Source: JAJZAM01 sp027391075
GTDB taxonomy: Bacteria > Actinomycetota > Acidimicrobiia > Acidimicrobiales > Palsa-688
DNA: 64,000 bases
Direction: 5' to 3'
NCBI GenBank assembly: GCA_027391075.1
Contig: DAHYHI010000039.1
Span: 1-64,000, forward strand
Below are positions 49,922-59,371 of this stretch, in pieces. A program made the translations under genes and the position numbers. The notes under the pieces were generated by a model. That model did not search any database. It saw only the letters and a program-made list of their open reading frames with translations, and was not told where the DNA came from. Each line of letters begins with the position of its first letter. Position 1 is the first letter of the stretch.

Positions 49922-51934
49922 ATGGTCGATTTCAAGGTGGTCTCGGAGTTCGACCCGGCCGGCGACCAGCCGAAGGCGATAGCGGAGCTGTCCGAGGGAG
50001 TTTTGAGAGGGGACCGTTTCCAGACTCTCCTGGGTATTACCGGGAGCGGGAAGAGCGCAACTATCGCATGGACGATCGAGCGCGTCCAGAGGCCCACGCT
50101 GATAATCGCCCCGAACAAGTCGCTTGCAGCCCAGCTCGCCAACGAGATGCGGCAGTTCTTCCCCCACAACCGGGTCGAGTACTTCGTGAGCTACTACGAC
50201 TACTACCAACCCGAGGCTTACATCCCGTCGAGCGACACCTACATCGAAAAGGACAGCTCGATTAACGACGAGATCGACCGGCTGCGCCACGCTGCGACGT
50301 CGGCCCTTCTGACCAGGAGAGATGTGATCGTCGTGGCTTCGGTCAGCTGCATCTACGGTCTGGGATCCCCAGAGGAGTACGCGAAGCGGATCCTCCACGT
50401 CGTGCGCGGAGGAGAGTACGACCAGCGGGCCATCTTGAAGCGGCTGGTCGAGATCAACTACGAGCGCAACGACGCGAACCTTGTTCGCGGCAAGTTCCGG
50501 GTCCGGGGCGACACGATCGAGCTGCACCCGGCTTACGAAGAGCACGCAGTGCGCATCGAGCTGTTCGGCGACGAGGTAGAACGCATCGTCTCTGTCGACA
50601 CTCTCACAGGAGAGCAGATGGGGGACCTCGCAGAACTGGTGGTGTTCCCGGCGACGCATTACGTGGCCGGGGAGGAACGCATGCGGTCCGCTCTGGCGGG
50701 CATCGAGGCCGAACTGCAAGAGCGTCTCACCTGGTTCGAGAAGGAGGGCAAGCTTCTCGAGGCGCAGAGGTTGCGGATGCGAACCTCGTACGACTTGGAA
50801 ATGCTCGCCGAGGTCGGCGTGTGTTCGGGTATCGAGAACTACAGCCGCCACATCGACGGACGCTCCGCGGGGGAGCCGCCCAACACTTTGTTGGACTTCT
50901 TCCCAGACGACTACCTGCTCGTCATCGACGAGTCCCACCAGACGGTCCCCCAACTGCACGGCCAGTACGAGGGGGACAGGTCTCGTAAGGAGACCCTCAT
51001 CGACCATGGGTTCCGGCTCCCGTCGGCCGCTGACAACCGCCCGCTGCGCTTCGACGAGTTCTACACCCGGATCAACCAGTGCATTTTCTTGTCGGCCACT
51101 CCGGCACCCTACGAGATCCAGCAGTCCACCCAAGTGGTCGAGCAGATCGTCAGGCCGACCGGGCTCGTGGACCCTGAGGTGACGGTGAAGCCGACCAAGG
51201 GACAGATCGACGACCTGATCAGCCTGATACGCGAACGCACCGAGGTCGGAGAGAGGGTGCTCGTGACGACTCTGACCAAGAAGATGGCGGAGGATCTCAC
51301 CGACTATCTCATCGAGAGTGGGCTCAAGGTCCGCTACCTCCACTCGAACATCGAAACGCTCCAGCGGATCGAGATCCTGAGAGATCTGAGGCTAGGAGAG
51401 TTCGACGTGCTGGTCGGGATCAACCTTCTGCGCGAAGGGCTTGACCTTCCCGAAGTGTCATTGGTGGCGATCCTCGACGCGGACAAGGAGGGCTTCTTAA
51501 GAGGCGAGACGTCGCTGATCCAGACGATCGGCCGGGCTGCCCGCAACGTGAACGGCCAGGTGGTCATGTACGCGGACCGTATGACGGACTCCATGAAACG
51601 GGCGATCTCCGAGACGCACCGCAGGCGCGCCCTGCAGCAGGCTTACAACGCCGAGAATGGTATCGACCCTCAGACCGTGCGGAAGGCTGTCACTGACATA
51701 CTCGTGTTGCTGGGAGGTGGCGGTGCCCCGCTGCCGGGGAAGGACCGGCGCAGCCGGCGTCGGGACAAAGCCCGCAGCGACCTCGCTCAGCTCCCGCGCA
51801 GCGAGCTCGCCCGGCTCATCTCCACCCTAGAGGAGGAGATGCGAGAAGCCGCCACGGACCTTCGCTTCGAGTACGCAGCTAAACTTCGCGACGAGATCGC
51901 CGACCTGCGATCGGAGCTCCCCGAGCCTGCCTGA
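49922..51934 (+). CDS. uvrB: Excinuclease ABC subunit B
   Basis: The DNA-damage-verifying helicase-like subunit of nucleotide excision repair. Walker A is GITGSGKSATIAW; the beta-hairpin that inserts in DNA is VSYYDYYQPEAYIP; DEAD-like motif II is VIDESHQT; motif VI is QTIGRAARN. The C-terminal UVR motif (LISTLEEEMREAATDLRFEYAAKLRDEI) binds UvrC. 670 residues, full length. Confidence 0.97.
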   Translation: MVDFKVVSEFDPAGDQPKAIAELSEGVLRGDRFQTLLGITGSGKSATIAWTIERVQRPTLIIAPNKSLAAQLANEMRQFFPHNRVEYFVSYYDYYQPEAYIPSSDTYIEKDSSINDEIDRLRHAATSALLTRRDVIVVASVSCIYGLGSPEEYAKRILHVVRGGEYDQRAILKRLVEINYERNDANLVRGKFRVRGDTIELHPAYEEHAVRIELFGDEVERIVSVDTLTGEQMGDLAELVVFPATHYVAGEERMRSALAGIEAELQERLTWFEKEGKLLEAQRLRMRTSYDLEMLAEVGVCSGIENYSRHIDGRSAGEPPNTLLDFFPDDYLLVIDESHQTVPQLHGQYEGDRSRKETLIDHGFRLPSAADNRPLRFDEFYTRINQCIFLSATPAPYEIQQSTQVVEQIVRPTGLVDPEVTVKPTKGQIDDLISLIRERTEVGERVLVTTLTKKMAEDLTDYLIESGLKVRYLHSNIETLQRIEILRDLRLGEFDVLVGINLLREGLDLPEVSLVAILDADKEGFLRGETSLIQTIGRAARNVNGQVVMYADRMTDSMKRAISETHRRRALQQAYNAENGIDPQTVRKAVTDILVLLGGGGAPLPGKDRRSRRRDKARSDLAQLPRSELARLISTLEEEMREAATDLRFEYAAKLRDEIADLRSELPEPA

Positions 51935-51942
51935 GAGCCGGT

Positions 51943-52989
51943 CTAGCCGAGGGCCTGGTCGGTGGCTGCGACCAAAGCGTCGACATCTTCGAGGGTGGTG
52001 TCCCACGCGCACACGAGGCGGACGTCGCCCAGATTGCGGTCCCAGTCGTAGAAGCCGAACTGCGCCCTCAGCCCTTCTACGATGCCGTTAGGGAGCACTG
52101 CGAACACGCTGTTAGCCTGCACAGGGTGGGTCAGGCTGACCGCTGGCAGTTCTGAGAGCCCGCGGCCTAGACGGGAGGCCATGGCATTGGCGTGCCGCGC
52201 GCATCGCAGCCACAGGTCGCCGTCGTAGAGAGCGAGCAGTTGGGCGGAGACGAAGCGCGCCTTAGAGGCGAGCTGCATGCTCGACTTGCGGATGTATGTG
52301 ATGCCCCGCTCGGAGTGTGGGGTGAGAGCGACGACGGTCTCGGCCAGCAAAGCGCCGTTCTTGGTGGCGCCAAGGGAGAGCGAGTCCACCCCGACGTCGG
52401 TCGTGATCGCACGGAGCGGTAGGCCCAGGCCGGCTGCTGCGTTCGCGATGCGCGCCCCGTCCATGTGCACTGCCAGGCCGAGCGAGTGTGCGTGCTCGGT
52501 CACGGCTACCAACTCCTCAGGGCTGTAGAGGGTTCCCATCTCCGTCGGTTGGGTGATCGAGACGACCTGAGGTTGCGCTCGGTGATCGTCACCGAACCCC
52601 CACGCTTCGCGGTCCACCAACTCCGGGGTTAGCTTGCCGTCCCCGGTGGGGACGCTGAGCAGCTTCAGGCCTGCCATTCGCTCCGGGGCGCCACCCTCGT
52701 CGGCTGTTATGTGGGCGCTGGCAGCGCAGATGACTGCGCCCCAGCGATCGGTCAGGGCTTGCAGGGCAACGACGTTGGCGCCGGTCCCGTTGAACACCGG
52801 GTAGGTGGCTGCTCGGTCGCCGAAGTGGCCGCGGAGCACTTCGGCGAGCTGGGCGCTGTAGGGGTCGGCACCGTAGGCGCCAACGTGGCCGAGGTTCGCG
52901 GCTGCGATGGCGGCTATCACCTCAGGGTGGGCGCCTGCGTAGTTGTCGGAGGCGAAAGTCCGCCGTGTCGGGTCGTGGAGGACTTGCAT
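51943..52989 (-). CDS. ltaE: Low-specificity L-threonine aldolase
   Basis: A PLP enzyme that splits threonine or allo-threonine to glycine and acetaldehyde. Seen: TFASDNYAGAHPEVIAAI at the N-terminus, NGTGANVVALQAL, HMDGARIANAAAGLG and the PLP lysine in DSLSLGATKNGALL. 348 residues from ATG at 52989, which lies 7 nt after a TACGCT box. It is divergent from uvrA and converges closely on uvrB (8 bp). Confidence 0.92.
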   Translation of the reverse strand: MQVLHDPTRRTFASDNYAGAHPEVIAAIAAANLGHVGAYGADPYSAQLAEVLRGHFGDRAATYPVFNGTGANVVALQALTDRWGAVICAASAHITADEGGAPERMAGLKLLSVPTGDGKLTPELVDREAWGFGDDHRAQPQVVSITQPTEMGTLYSPEELVAVTEHAHSLGLAVHMDGARIANAAAGLGLPLRAITTDVGVDSLSLGATKNGALLAETVVALTPHSERGITYIRKSSMQLASKARFVSAQLLALYDGDLWLRCARHANAMASRLGRGLSELPAVSLTHPVQANSVFAVLPNGIVEGLRAQFGFYDWDRNLGDVRLVCAWDTTLEDVDALVAATDQALG

Positions 52990-52996
52990 CCGTCGA

Positions 52997-53002
52997 AGCG
53001 TA
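52997..53002 (-). promoter_or_regulatory. Candidate -10 box for ltaE (leaderless)
   Basis: TACGCT on the minus strand, 7 nt before ATG at 52989. Confidence 0.45.
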
Positions 53003-53032
53003 GCGAGCCGCCACCGCCAGTCAGTACGCACG

Positions 53033-53059
53033 GACGAGAGCGACGAGAGCGACGAGAGG
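53033..53059. repeat. 9-bp tandem repeat, three units
   Basis: GACGAGAGC repeated three times, the last unit with one changed base, in the ltaE-uvrA intergenic region just before the LexA-type box. Confidence 0.8.
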
Positions 53060-53066
53060 AAACCCA

Positions 53067-53078
53067 GAACACCTGTTC
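53067..53078. promoter_or_regulatory. LexA-type SOS box of uvrA
   Basis: GAAC-ACCT-GTTC matches the core GAAC-N4-GTTC of actinobacterial and Bacillus-type LexA boxes. It lies between the expected -35 position and a TAGCCT -10 box (53084-53089) that is 7 nt before the uvrA ATG, so LexA binding would block the promoter. Confidence 0.7.
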
Positions 53079-53083
53079 GCTGG

Positions 53084-53089
53084 TAGCCT
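53084..53089 (+). promoter_or_regulatory. Candidate -10 box for uvrA (leaderless)
   Basis: TAGCCT, 7 nt before ATG at 53097. Confidence 0.5.
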
Positions 53090-53096
53090 GTTGAGG

Positions 53097-55991
53097 ATGC
53101 CGGCGAAAGCGAAGGTGAGATCTAAACCGCAGAATCTCCTGGCAGGGGCGAGTGGAGCTTCCCACGACCGTCTCGTGGTGCGCGGGGCCAGGGAGCATAA
53201 CTTGAAGAATGTCTCCGTCGACCTGCCCCGAGACCGCCTGATCGTCTTCACCGGGCTGTCCGGTTCAGGCAAAAGCTCGCTGGCGTTCGACACCATCTAC
53301 GCCGAAGGCCAAAGACGCTACGTCGAGTCGCTGTCGAGTTACGCAAGGCAGTTCCTCGGACAGATGGACAAGCCTGACGTCGACTTCATAGAGGGCCTCT
53401 CCCCGGCGATCTCGATCGACCAGAAGTCGGCCTCACGCAACCCTCGCTCGACGGTGGGGACGATAACCGAGGTCTACGACTACCTGCGTCTGCTCTACGC
53501 CCGCATCGGCGTGCCTCATTGCCCGGCGGACGGGACGCCCGTGTCGCGCCAGACGCCCCAGCAGATCGTGGACCGGATCTTGGAGCTGCCCGAAGGGGAA
53601 CGGTTCCAGGTGCTGGCGCCGGTCGTGCGCGGCAGGAAAGGCGAGTACCAGGCCCTCCTGGAGGAGCTTGCCAGCCAGGGCTACGCCCGGGCCCGCATCG
53701 ACGGAGAGATCAGCGAGCTGTCTGACCCCCCTAAGCTCGCCCGCTACGAGAATCACACCATCGAAGTCGTCGTCGACCGCCTCGTAAAGCGAAAGGGCAT
53801 AGAGCGTCGTCTCACCGACTCTTTGGAGACCGCTCTGCGACTCGCCGAAGGCGTCGCCGAGGTAGCGCTAGTGTCGCGGGACCCTGACGGGCAGGAAGAG
53901 GTGCTGACGTTCAGCCAGCACCTGGCCTGCTCCACCTGCGGCAGGTCCTTCGACGAACTGGCGCCGCGGAACTTCAGCTTCAACTCCCCCTACGGAGCCT
54001 GCCCCACCTGCGACGGTCTCGGAACGCGCTTCGAGGTCGACCCAGAGCTGGTGGTACGCGACCCGGACCTGTCCCTCGCCGACGGCGCGATAGCCCCGTG
54101 GTCGGGCCATCGCGGCGAGTTCTTCGCCGGGCTGCTCGAAGCGGTAGCCCTGGAGGGAGGCTTCTCCACCTCGACGCCGTGGCGCAAGCTCAAGAAGGCA
54201 GACCAAAAGGCGGTTCTCTTCGGCACGGGGACCCGCAAGGTGCACGTCCAGTACCGAAACCGCTTCGGGCGGGTCCGGTCATACGACACCCACTTCGAAG
54301 GGGTCGTCCCGTGGCTGTCCCGCCGGCACAGCGAAGCTGAGTCGGACTACTCGCGCGAGACCATAGAAGGTTACATGCGCGAGGTCCCGTGCCCGGCTTG
54401 CGGCGGTGCCCGACTCAAACCGGAAAGCCTGGCGGTGACCGTCGCCGGACACAACCTCTTCGAACTGTGCGACCTGTCGCTTAGGGAAGCGACGGCGGTG
54501 GTCGCGGAGTTGGAGCTGTCCGACCGGGATCACCGTATCGCCGACCGGGTTCTAAAAGAGATCAGAGCCCGGATGCGTTTCCTGCTCGACGTGGGCCTCG
54601 ACTACCTGAGCCTGAACAGGTCCGCCGCGACTCTCGCAGGGGGTGAAGCGCAGCGGATCCGCCTGGCGTCGCAGATAGGAAGCGGTCTGGTCGGGGTCCT
54701 ATACGTGCTCGACGAGCCTTCGATAGGTCTGCACCAGCGCGACAACCACAAGTTGATAGAGACCCTGGTGCGCCTGCGCGACTTGGGTAACACGGTGATC
54801 GTCGTCGAGCACGACGAGGACACGATCCGTGTCTCTGACCACATCGTCGACATCGGACCGGGTGCCGGCGAGCACGGCGGGACTGTCGTGGTTTCGGGGA
54901 CTCTCGACGACCTGCTCGCCAGCCCTGATTCCCTGACCGGGCAGTATCTGACGGGACAGCGCAAGATTGCCGTGCCGGCGCTGCGGCGGGAACCGAAGGG
55001 GGCGATCAGGGTGGTCGGAGCCCGGGAGCACAACCTGAAGGGGATCGACGTGGAGTTCCCCCTCGGGTGCCTGGTCTCTGTTACCGGGGTGTCAGGATCG
55101 GGAAAGTCCACGCTTGTGAACGACATCCTCCTTCGGGCGCTCATGGCGAGGATCTACCGCTCCAAGGAGGTCGCCGGCCGTCACACCCGCGTCGAGGGTC
55201 TCGAAGCTGTAGACAAGGTGATCTCCATCGACCAGTCCCCGATCGGCCGCACGCCGCGATCCAACCCGGCCACCTACACCGGCGTCTTCGACCACGTAAG
55301 GCGCCTCTTCGCCACCACCACCGAAGCCAAGGTCCGCGGCTACCAGCCGGGGCGGTTCTCCTTCAACGTGAAGGGCGGCCGTTGCGAGGCTTGCGCCGGT
55401 GACGGGACGATCAAGATCGAGATGCACTTCCTGCCCGACGTGTACGTCCCTTGCGAAGTATGTAAAGGGGCGCGCTACAACCGTGACACGCTAGATGTCA
55501 CCTTCAAGGGCAAGAACATCTCGGAGGTGCTGGACATGCCCTGCGAGGAGGCGCTTGAGTTCTTCTCGAACCAGCCTTCCATAGCCCGGCATATGCAGAC
55601 CCTGGTCGATGTCGGGCTGGGCTACATAAGGCTAGGCCAGCCAGCGCCCACGCTTTCGGGCGGCGAGGCGCAGAGGATCAAGCTGGCAAGCGAACTGTCC
55701 AAGCGCTCGACGGGTCACACGATATACGTGCTGGACGAGCCGACCACCGGCCTGCACTTCGAGGATATCCGCAAACTTCTTGGCGTCCTATCCCGCCTGG
55801 TCGACCAGGGCAACACCGTGTTGGTCATAGAGCACAACCTCGACGTCATCAAGACGTCCGACTGGATCATCGACCTGGGTCCCGAAGGAGGGGACGGCGG
55901 CGGGGAAGTGGTCGTCGAAGGCACCCCCGAGACCGTCGCGAAGACATCGTCTAGCTACACGGGGCGCTTTCTGGCCCCGCTGCTCGCCTGA
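53097..55991 (+). CDS. uvrA: Excinuclease ABC subunit A
   Basis: The damage-recognition ATPase of nucleotide excision repair. Two ABC modules: Walker A GLSGSGKSSLAFD and GVSGSGKSTLVND; signature regions LNRSAATLAGGEAQRIRLA and APTLSGGEAQRIKLA; Walker B VLDEPSIGLHQ and VLDEPTTGLHF. Zinc modules are seen as CSTCGRSFDE ... CPTCDGLG and CEACAGDG ... CEVCKGARYN. 964 residues. ATG at 53097 is preferred over TTG at 53091 because of the -10 spacing; there is no ribosome binding site. Probably SOS-controlled. Confidence 0.97.
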   Translation: MPAKAKVRSKPQNLLAGASGASHDRLVVRGAREHNLKNVSVDLPRDRLIVFTGLSGSGKSSLAFDTIYAEGQRRYVESLSSYARQFLGQMDKPDVDFIEGLSPAISIDQKSASRNPRSTVGTITEVYDYLRLLYARIGVPHCPADGTPVSRQTPQQIVDRILELPEGERFQVLAPVVRGRKGEYQALLEELASQGYARARIDGEISELSDPPKLARYENHTIEVVVDRLVKRKGIERRLTDSLETALRLAEGVAEVALVSRDPDGQEEVLTFSQHLACSTCGRSFDELAPRNFSFNSPYGACPTCDGLGTRFEVDPELVVRDPDLSLADGAIAPWSGHRGEFFAGLLEAVALEGGFSTSTPWRKLKKADQKAVLFGTGTRKVHVQYRNRFGRVRSYDTHFEGVVPWLSRRHSEAESDYSRETIEGYMREVPCPACGGARLKPESLAVTVAGHNLFELCDLSLREATAVVAELELSDRDHRIADRVLKEIRARMRFLLDVGLDYLSLNRSAATLAGGEAQRIRLASQIGSGLVGVLYVLDEPSIGLHQRDNHKLIETLVRLRDLGNTVIVVEHDEDTIRVSDHIVDIGPGAGEHGGTVVVSGTLDDLLASPDSLTGQYLTGQRKIAVPALRREPKGAIRVVGAREHNLKGIDVEFPLGCLVSVTGVSGSGKSTLVNDILLRALMARIYRSKEVAGRHTRVEGLEAVDKVISIDQSPIGRTPRSNPATYTGVFDHVRRLFATTTEAKVRGYQPGRFSFNVKGGRCEACAGDGTIKIEMHFLPDVYVPCEVCKGARYNRDTLDVTFKGKNISEVLDMPCEEALEFFSNQPSIARHMQTLVDVGLGYIRLGQPAPTLSGGEAQRIKLASELSKRSTGHTIYVLDEPTTGLHFEDIRKLLGVLSRLVDQGNTVLVIEHNLDVIKTSDWIIDLGPEGGDGGGEVVVEGTPETVAKTSSSYTGRFLAPLLA

Positions 55992-56005
55992 GCTATGGGG
56001 TCTGG

Positions 56006-56034
56006 CGGCGGGGCGGTCTGCCACCGCCCCGCCG
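56006..56034. terminator. Bidirectional terminator between uvrA and nadA
   Basis: A perfect 12-bp GC-rich stem (56006-56017 with 56023-56034) around a 5-nt loop, lying between converging genes. Confidence 0.75.
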
Positions 56035-56039
56035 GCCTT

Positions 56040-57140
56040 CTAAGTGATGTCGAGCATCCTCTGCAACGCGGTGCGCGCGTCGGCGGCGGTCGCCTCGTCG
56101 ACGGTGATCTGATTGACCACTCTTCCTTGCACCAACTCTTCGAGTACCCATGCCAGGTGTGCTGCGTCGATGCGGAACATCGTGGAGCACGGGCAGATCA
56201 GAGGATCGAGCGAAACGACACGAAGGTCGGGGTGCTCGTCGGCGAGACGCTGGACGAGGTGTATCTCCGTCGCTACGGCGATGGTCGACCCAGGGTCGGC
56301 CTTGTCCACCGCCGCGATAATAAAATCGGTGCTGCCGACCATGTCCGCCAGTTCCACCACATCGTGGGCGCACTCGGGGTGGACGATCACCACACCTTCG
56401 GGATGCTCCGACCTGAAGGCCTCCACGTGGCTGGGACGGAACCGCTGGTGCACCGAGCAATGGCCCTTCCACAACAAAAAGCGGGAGCCTTTCACGGTCG
56501 CTTCGTCGAGACCTCCGAGGTCTGCCCTGGGATCCCACACCGCCATGTCGCCGGCGTTGAAGCCCAGCTGGTAAGCGGTGTTACGACCGAGGTGCTGGTC
56601 GGGGAAGAAGAGCACCTTGGTGTCAGGGCCGCGCTGGGCTAGAGCCCAGCTGACCACCGCCCTCGCGTTCGACGACGTGCACACCGCCCCGCCCCGGCGG
56701 CCGACGAACGCTTTGAGCGCAGCAGCTGAGTTCATGTAGGTGATCGGAACGATCTCCTCCACGTCTGTGACAGAGGACAGCTCGTCCCAGGCTTCTTCGA
56801 CGGACTCGAGGTCCGCCATGTCAGCCATAGAGCATCCGGCGTTCAGGTCTGGAAGTATCACCTTCTGATCTGGGCCGGTCAGGATGTCCGCCGACTCGGC
56901 CATGAAGTGAACCCCGCAAAACACGACGAAGCGGGCTTTGGACGCTGCTGCTTTGCGGGACAGCCCGAACGAGTCCCCGCGGGCGTCGGCCCATCGCATC
57001 ACCTCGTCACGCTGGTAGTGATGACCGAGGATCATCAAGTCGTCTCCCAGGGCCTCCTTGGCGGCGGCTATGCGCCGGGCAAGGTCGGAACCTGGTGATG
57101 TCGTGTACCCCTCAGGAAGGGGAGGTTGAAGTCGGATCAC
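56040..57140 (-). CDS. nadA: Quinolinate synthase
   Basis: Makes quinolinate for NAD synthesis from iminoaspartate and dihydroxyacetone phosphate, using a 4Fe-4S cluster. Cluster and site cysteines are in VFCGVHFMAES, LNAGCSMADM, GGAVCTSSNA, VHPECAHDV and LICPCSTMFR. LGHHYQRDEV is the N-terminal signature. GTG at 57140 has GGAGG 9 nt upstream, which decides the start; a longer frame to 57164 lacks that. nadB and nadC are not beside it. The 221 bp up to uvrC hold no gene that I can support. Confidence 0.95.
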   Translation of the reverse strand: MIRLQPPLPEGYTTSPGSDLARRIAAAKEALGDDLMILGHHYQRDEVMRWADARGDSFGLSRKAAASKARFVVFCGVHFMAESADILTGPDQKVILPDLNAGCSMADMADLESVEEAWDELSSVTDVEEIVPITYMNSAAALKAFVGRRGGAVCTSSNARAVVSWALAQRGPDTKVLFFPDQHLGRNTAYQLGFNAGDMAVWDPRADLGGLDEATVKGSRFLLWKGHCSVHQRFRPSHVEAFRSEHPEGVVIVHPECAHDVVELADMVGSTDFIIAAVDKADPGSTIAVATEIHLVQRLADEHPDLRVVSLDPLICPCSTMFRIDAAHLAWVLEELVQGRVVNQITVDEATAADARTALQRMLDIT

Positions 57141-57361
57141 GGCGGAACACCTCCATTGGAGCACTTCGACATGCGGTCGGCGGGGACAGCCCGGGCGCCC
57201 ATCCGCGGGGATGTCGACCTCGAAGTGATTATGTAGCCGGATTCCGGGCCGGCACCATCATCATAGGCCCGTGCGACGTCCTCGCGCACCTGCTCTCAGC
57301 GATCTGTGCCCAAGCGAACTCGCCACCGCGACAACGGCCAGACTTCGGGCAGACTCAGGGC

Positions 57362-59362
57362 GTGCTTCATCGACCTTCCCCGGGGACCATTCCCGACTCT
57401 CCGGGCTCCTACCAGTTCAAAGACCACGAAGGCCGCGTCATATACGTCGGCAAAGCGAAGTCGCTCCGCAGCCGCCTGTCGAACTACTTCCAAAATCCCG
57501 CCCTGCTGGCCCCCCGCACGGCGCAGATGGTGGCCTCGGCTTCCAGCGTCGAGTGGATCCAAGTCAGAAACGACGTGGAAGCCTTGATGCTCGAGTACAG
57601 CTTGATAAAGCAGCACAAGCCCAGGTTCAACGTCCGCCTGCGCGACGACAAGAGCTACCCCTTTCTGGCAGTTACCGTCGGCGACGAGTGGCCGAGAGCG
57701 ACGGTCAGGCGGGGGGGCAGGGACAAGACGAGCAGGTACTTCGGCCCTTACGCCCACGCTTACGCGATCCGCGAGACCCTCGACTCTCTCACGAGGATCT
57801 TCCCGGTTCGCACATGTAGCGACTCGAAGCTGGCTAACCATCGCCGGCTCGGACGGCCGTGCCTGCTCTACCACATCGAGAAGTGCTCGGGGCCTTGCGT
57901 CGGGGCAGTAACCGCACAGCACTACGAAGAGATGGTGCGCGACCTCATCGGCTTCTTGGAAGGCGACACCCAGTCGGTCATCTCACGTCTTGAGTCGGAG
58001 ATGGCGCAGTGCGCCGCACAGCTCGAATTCGAACGGGCCGGGCGCATACGAGACCGGCTCGCAGCCTTGCGCAAAGCCATCGAGAAGCAGCAGATGGTCA
58101 CCGAGACAGCCGACGACCTCGACTGCTTCGCTGTCGTAGAGGACGAGCTAGAGGCGGCAGTACAGGTGTTCTACGTGCGTCGCGGGCGGGTAGTCGGCCG
58201 GAAAGGCCTCATAGTCGACAAGGTCGAGGATCTGAGCAGGCCCGCTCTGGTCGCTCAGGTACTCGAACAGCATTACGACGCTGCCCCTATGGGCGTGCCG
58301 CCTCTGATATTGGTGCCGGATCCACCGGAGGACGTTGAGACGATCGTCGAGTGGCTCGAGCTGCTGCGTTCGTCGCCCGACATCGTGCGCGGCGAACCGG
58401 AGTCCGGACTTCTCGGCCGTCGCGGGTCGGCTGACGCGACGTCCGCCGAGGTGGAGTGGTGGGCTGCTGACTCGAGCTACCGGGTCGAGCGCAGCGTCAA
58501 CCCGAACGCCAGGAAGGGTTCAGCGGTGGAGGTGCGGGTGCCACAGCGAGGCGACAAGAAGGCGCTCATGGAGACGGTCGAAAAGAACGCTGACGAGGAG
58601 TTCCGCCGTCACCGGCTGACCAGAGCAGCCGACCACAACGCCAGAGCCCGGGCTCTGACCGCCCTGCAGGACCACCTGGGCCTTCCCGAGTCGCCGCTGC
58701 GCATCGAATGCTACGACATGAGCCACCTTCAAGGCACCGACTACGTCGGGTCGATGGTCGTCATGGAGGACGGGTTGCCCCGCCCTTCGGAGTACCGGCG
58801 TTTCAAGATCAAGACGGTGCAGGGAAACGACGACTTCGCTGCTATGGGGGAGGTCCTGACGAGGCGGCTGAGCGCCTACCTGGCCGAACGGGCCAAGCCG
58901 GTTGAGGAGAGGAGACGCAAGTTCTCCTATCCTCCCCAGTTGCTTCTGGTCGACGGAGGCAAAGGCCAGCTGGGCGTTGCTGTCGAAGTCCTGGAGCGAC
59001 TCGGCTTGAGCGCGGAGATACCGGTCGCTTCGCTGGCGAAACGCTTCGAGGAGGTTTACCGGCCGGGCAGTTCAGAGCCGATCCGGATCCCGCGGACCTC
59101 CGAGGCTTTGTACCTGCTCCAGCGAATACGAGACGAGGCGCACCGTTTCGCTATCACCTACCACCGCTCTTCGAGAGGAAAAAGGATGACCTCGTCGGTC
59201 CTAGACGGCATCGCCGGTCTCGGCCCTGCGCGCAAGAAGCGGCTGATATCCGAGCTCGGAGGTCCCAAAGCCCTCAAGGCGATCTCCAAGGAGACCTTGA
59301 CGGGGCTTACGTGGCTTCCCGACGCCGTCGGGGAGGCTGTCTTCGAGCGGCTCCACAGCTAG
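57362..59362 (+). CDS. uvrC: Excinuclease ABC subunit C
   Basis: Makes both incisions in nucleotide excision repair. The GIY-YIG domain starts PGTIPDSPGSYQFKDHEGRVIYVGKAKSLRSRL; four cysteines (TCSDS, RPCLLYHIEKCSGPC) match the iron-sulfur site region; a UVR motif (LEFERAGRIRDRLAALRKAIE) binds UvrB; then the RNase H-like part (IECYDMSHLQGTDYVGSMV, LLLVDGGKGQL) and helix-hairpin-helix motifs (LDGIAGLGPARKKRLI). GTG at 57362 gives 666 residues; upstream frame has no homology that I can see. Its TAG stop starts the -10 box of the next gene. Confidence 0.95.
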   Translation: MLHRPSPGTIPDSPGSYQFKDHEGRVIYVGKAKSLRSRLSNYFQNPALLAPRTAQMVASASSVEWIQVRNDVEALMLEYSLIKQHKPRFNVRLRDDKSYPFLAVTVGDEWPRATVRRGGRDKTSRYFGPYAHAYAIRETLDSLTRIFPVRTCSDSKLANHRRLGRPCLLYHIEKCSGPCVGAVTAQHYEEMVRDLIGFLEGDTQSVISRLESEMAQCAAQLEFERAGRIRDRLAALRKAIEKQQMVTETADDLDCFAVVEDELEAAVQVFYVRRGRVVGRKGLIVDKVEDLSRPALVAQVLEQHYDAAPMGVPPLILVPDPPEDVETIVEWLELLRSSPDIVRGEPESGLLGRRGSADATSAEVEWWAADSSYRVERSVNPNARKGSAVEVRVPQRGDKKALMETVEKNADEEFRRHRLTRAADHNARARALTALQDHLGLPESPLRIECYDMSHLQGTDYVGSMVVMEDGLPRPSEYRRFKIKTVQGNDDFAAMGEVLTRRLSAYLAERAKPVEERRRKFSYPPQLLLVDGGKGQLGVAVEVLERLGLSAEIPVASLAKRFEEVYRPGSSEPIRIPRTSEALYLLQRIRDEAHRFAITYHRSSRGKRMTSSVLDGIAGLGPARKKRLISELGGPKALKAISKETLTGLTWLPDAVGEAVFERLHS

Positions 59363-59365
59363 GGT
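59360..59365 (+). promoter_or_regulatory. Candidate -10 box for the hydrolase gene
   Basis: TAGGGT, 6 nt before ATG at 59372. The TAG is the uvrC stop codon. Confidence 0.4.
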
Positions 59366-59371
59366 TTGTCC

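Noticed and set aside
49901..51343. Long minus-strand frame of 480 codons opposite uvrB
   Set aside because: Shadow of uvrB; no supporting motif or start signal.
57141..57361. An N-terminal extension of uvrC or a small gene in this 221-bp gap
   Set aside because: The open frame here has no similarity to UvrC; homologous sequence starts at about 57362.
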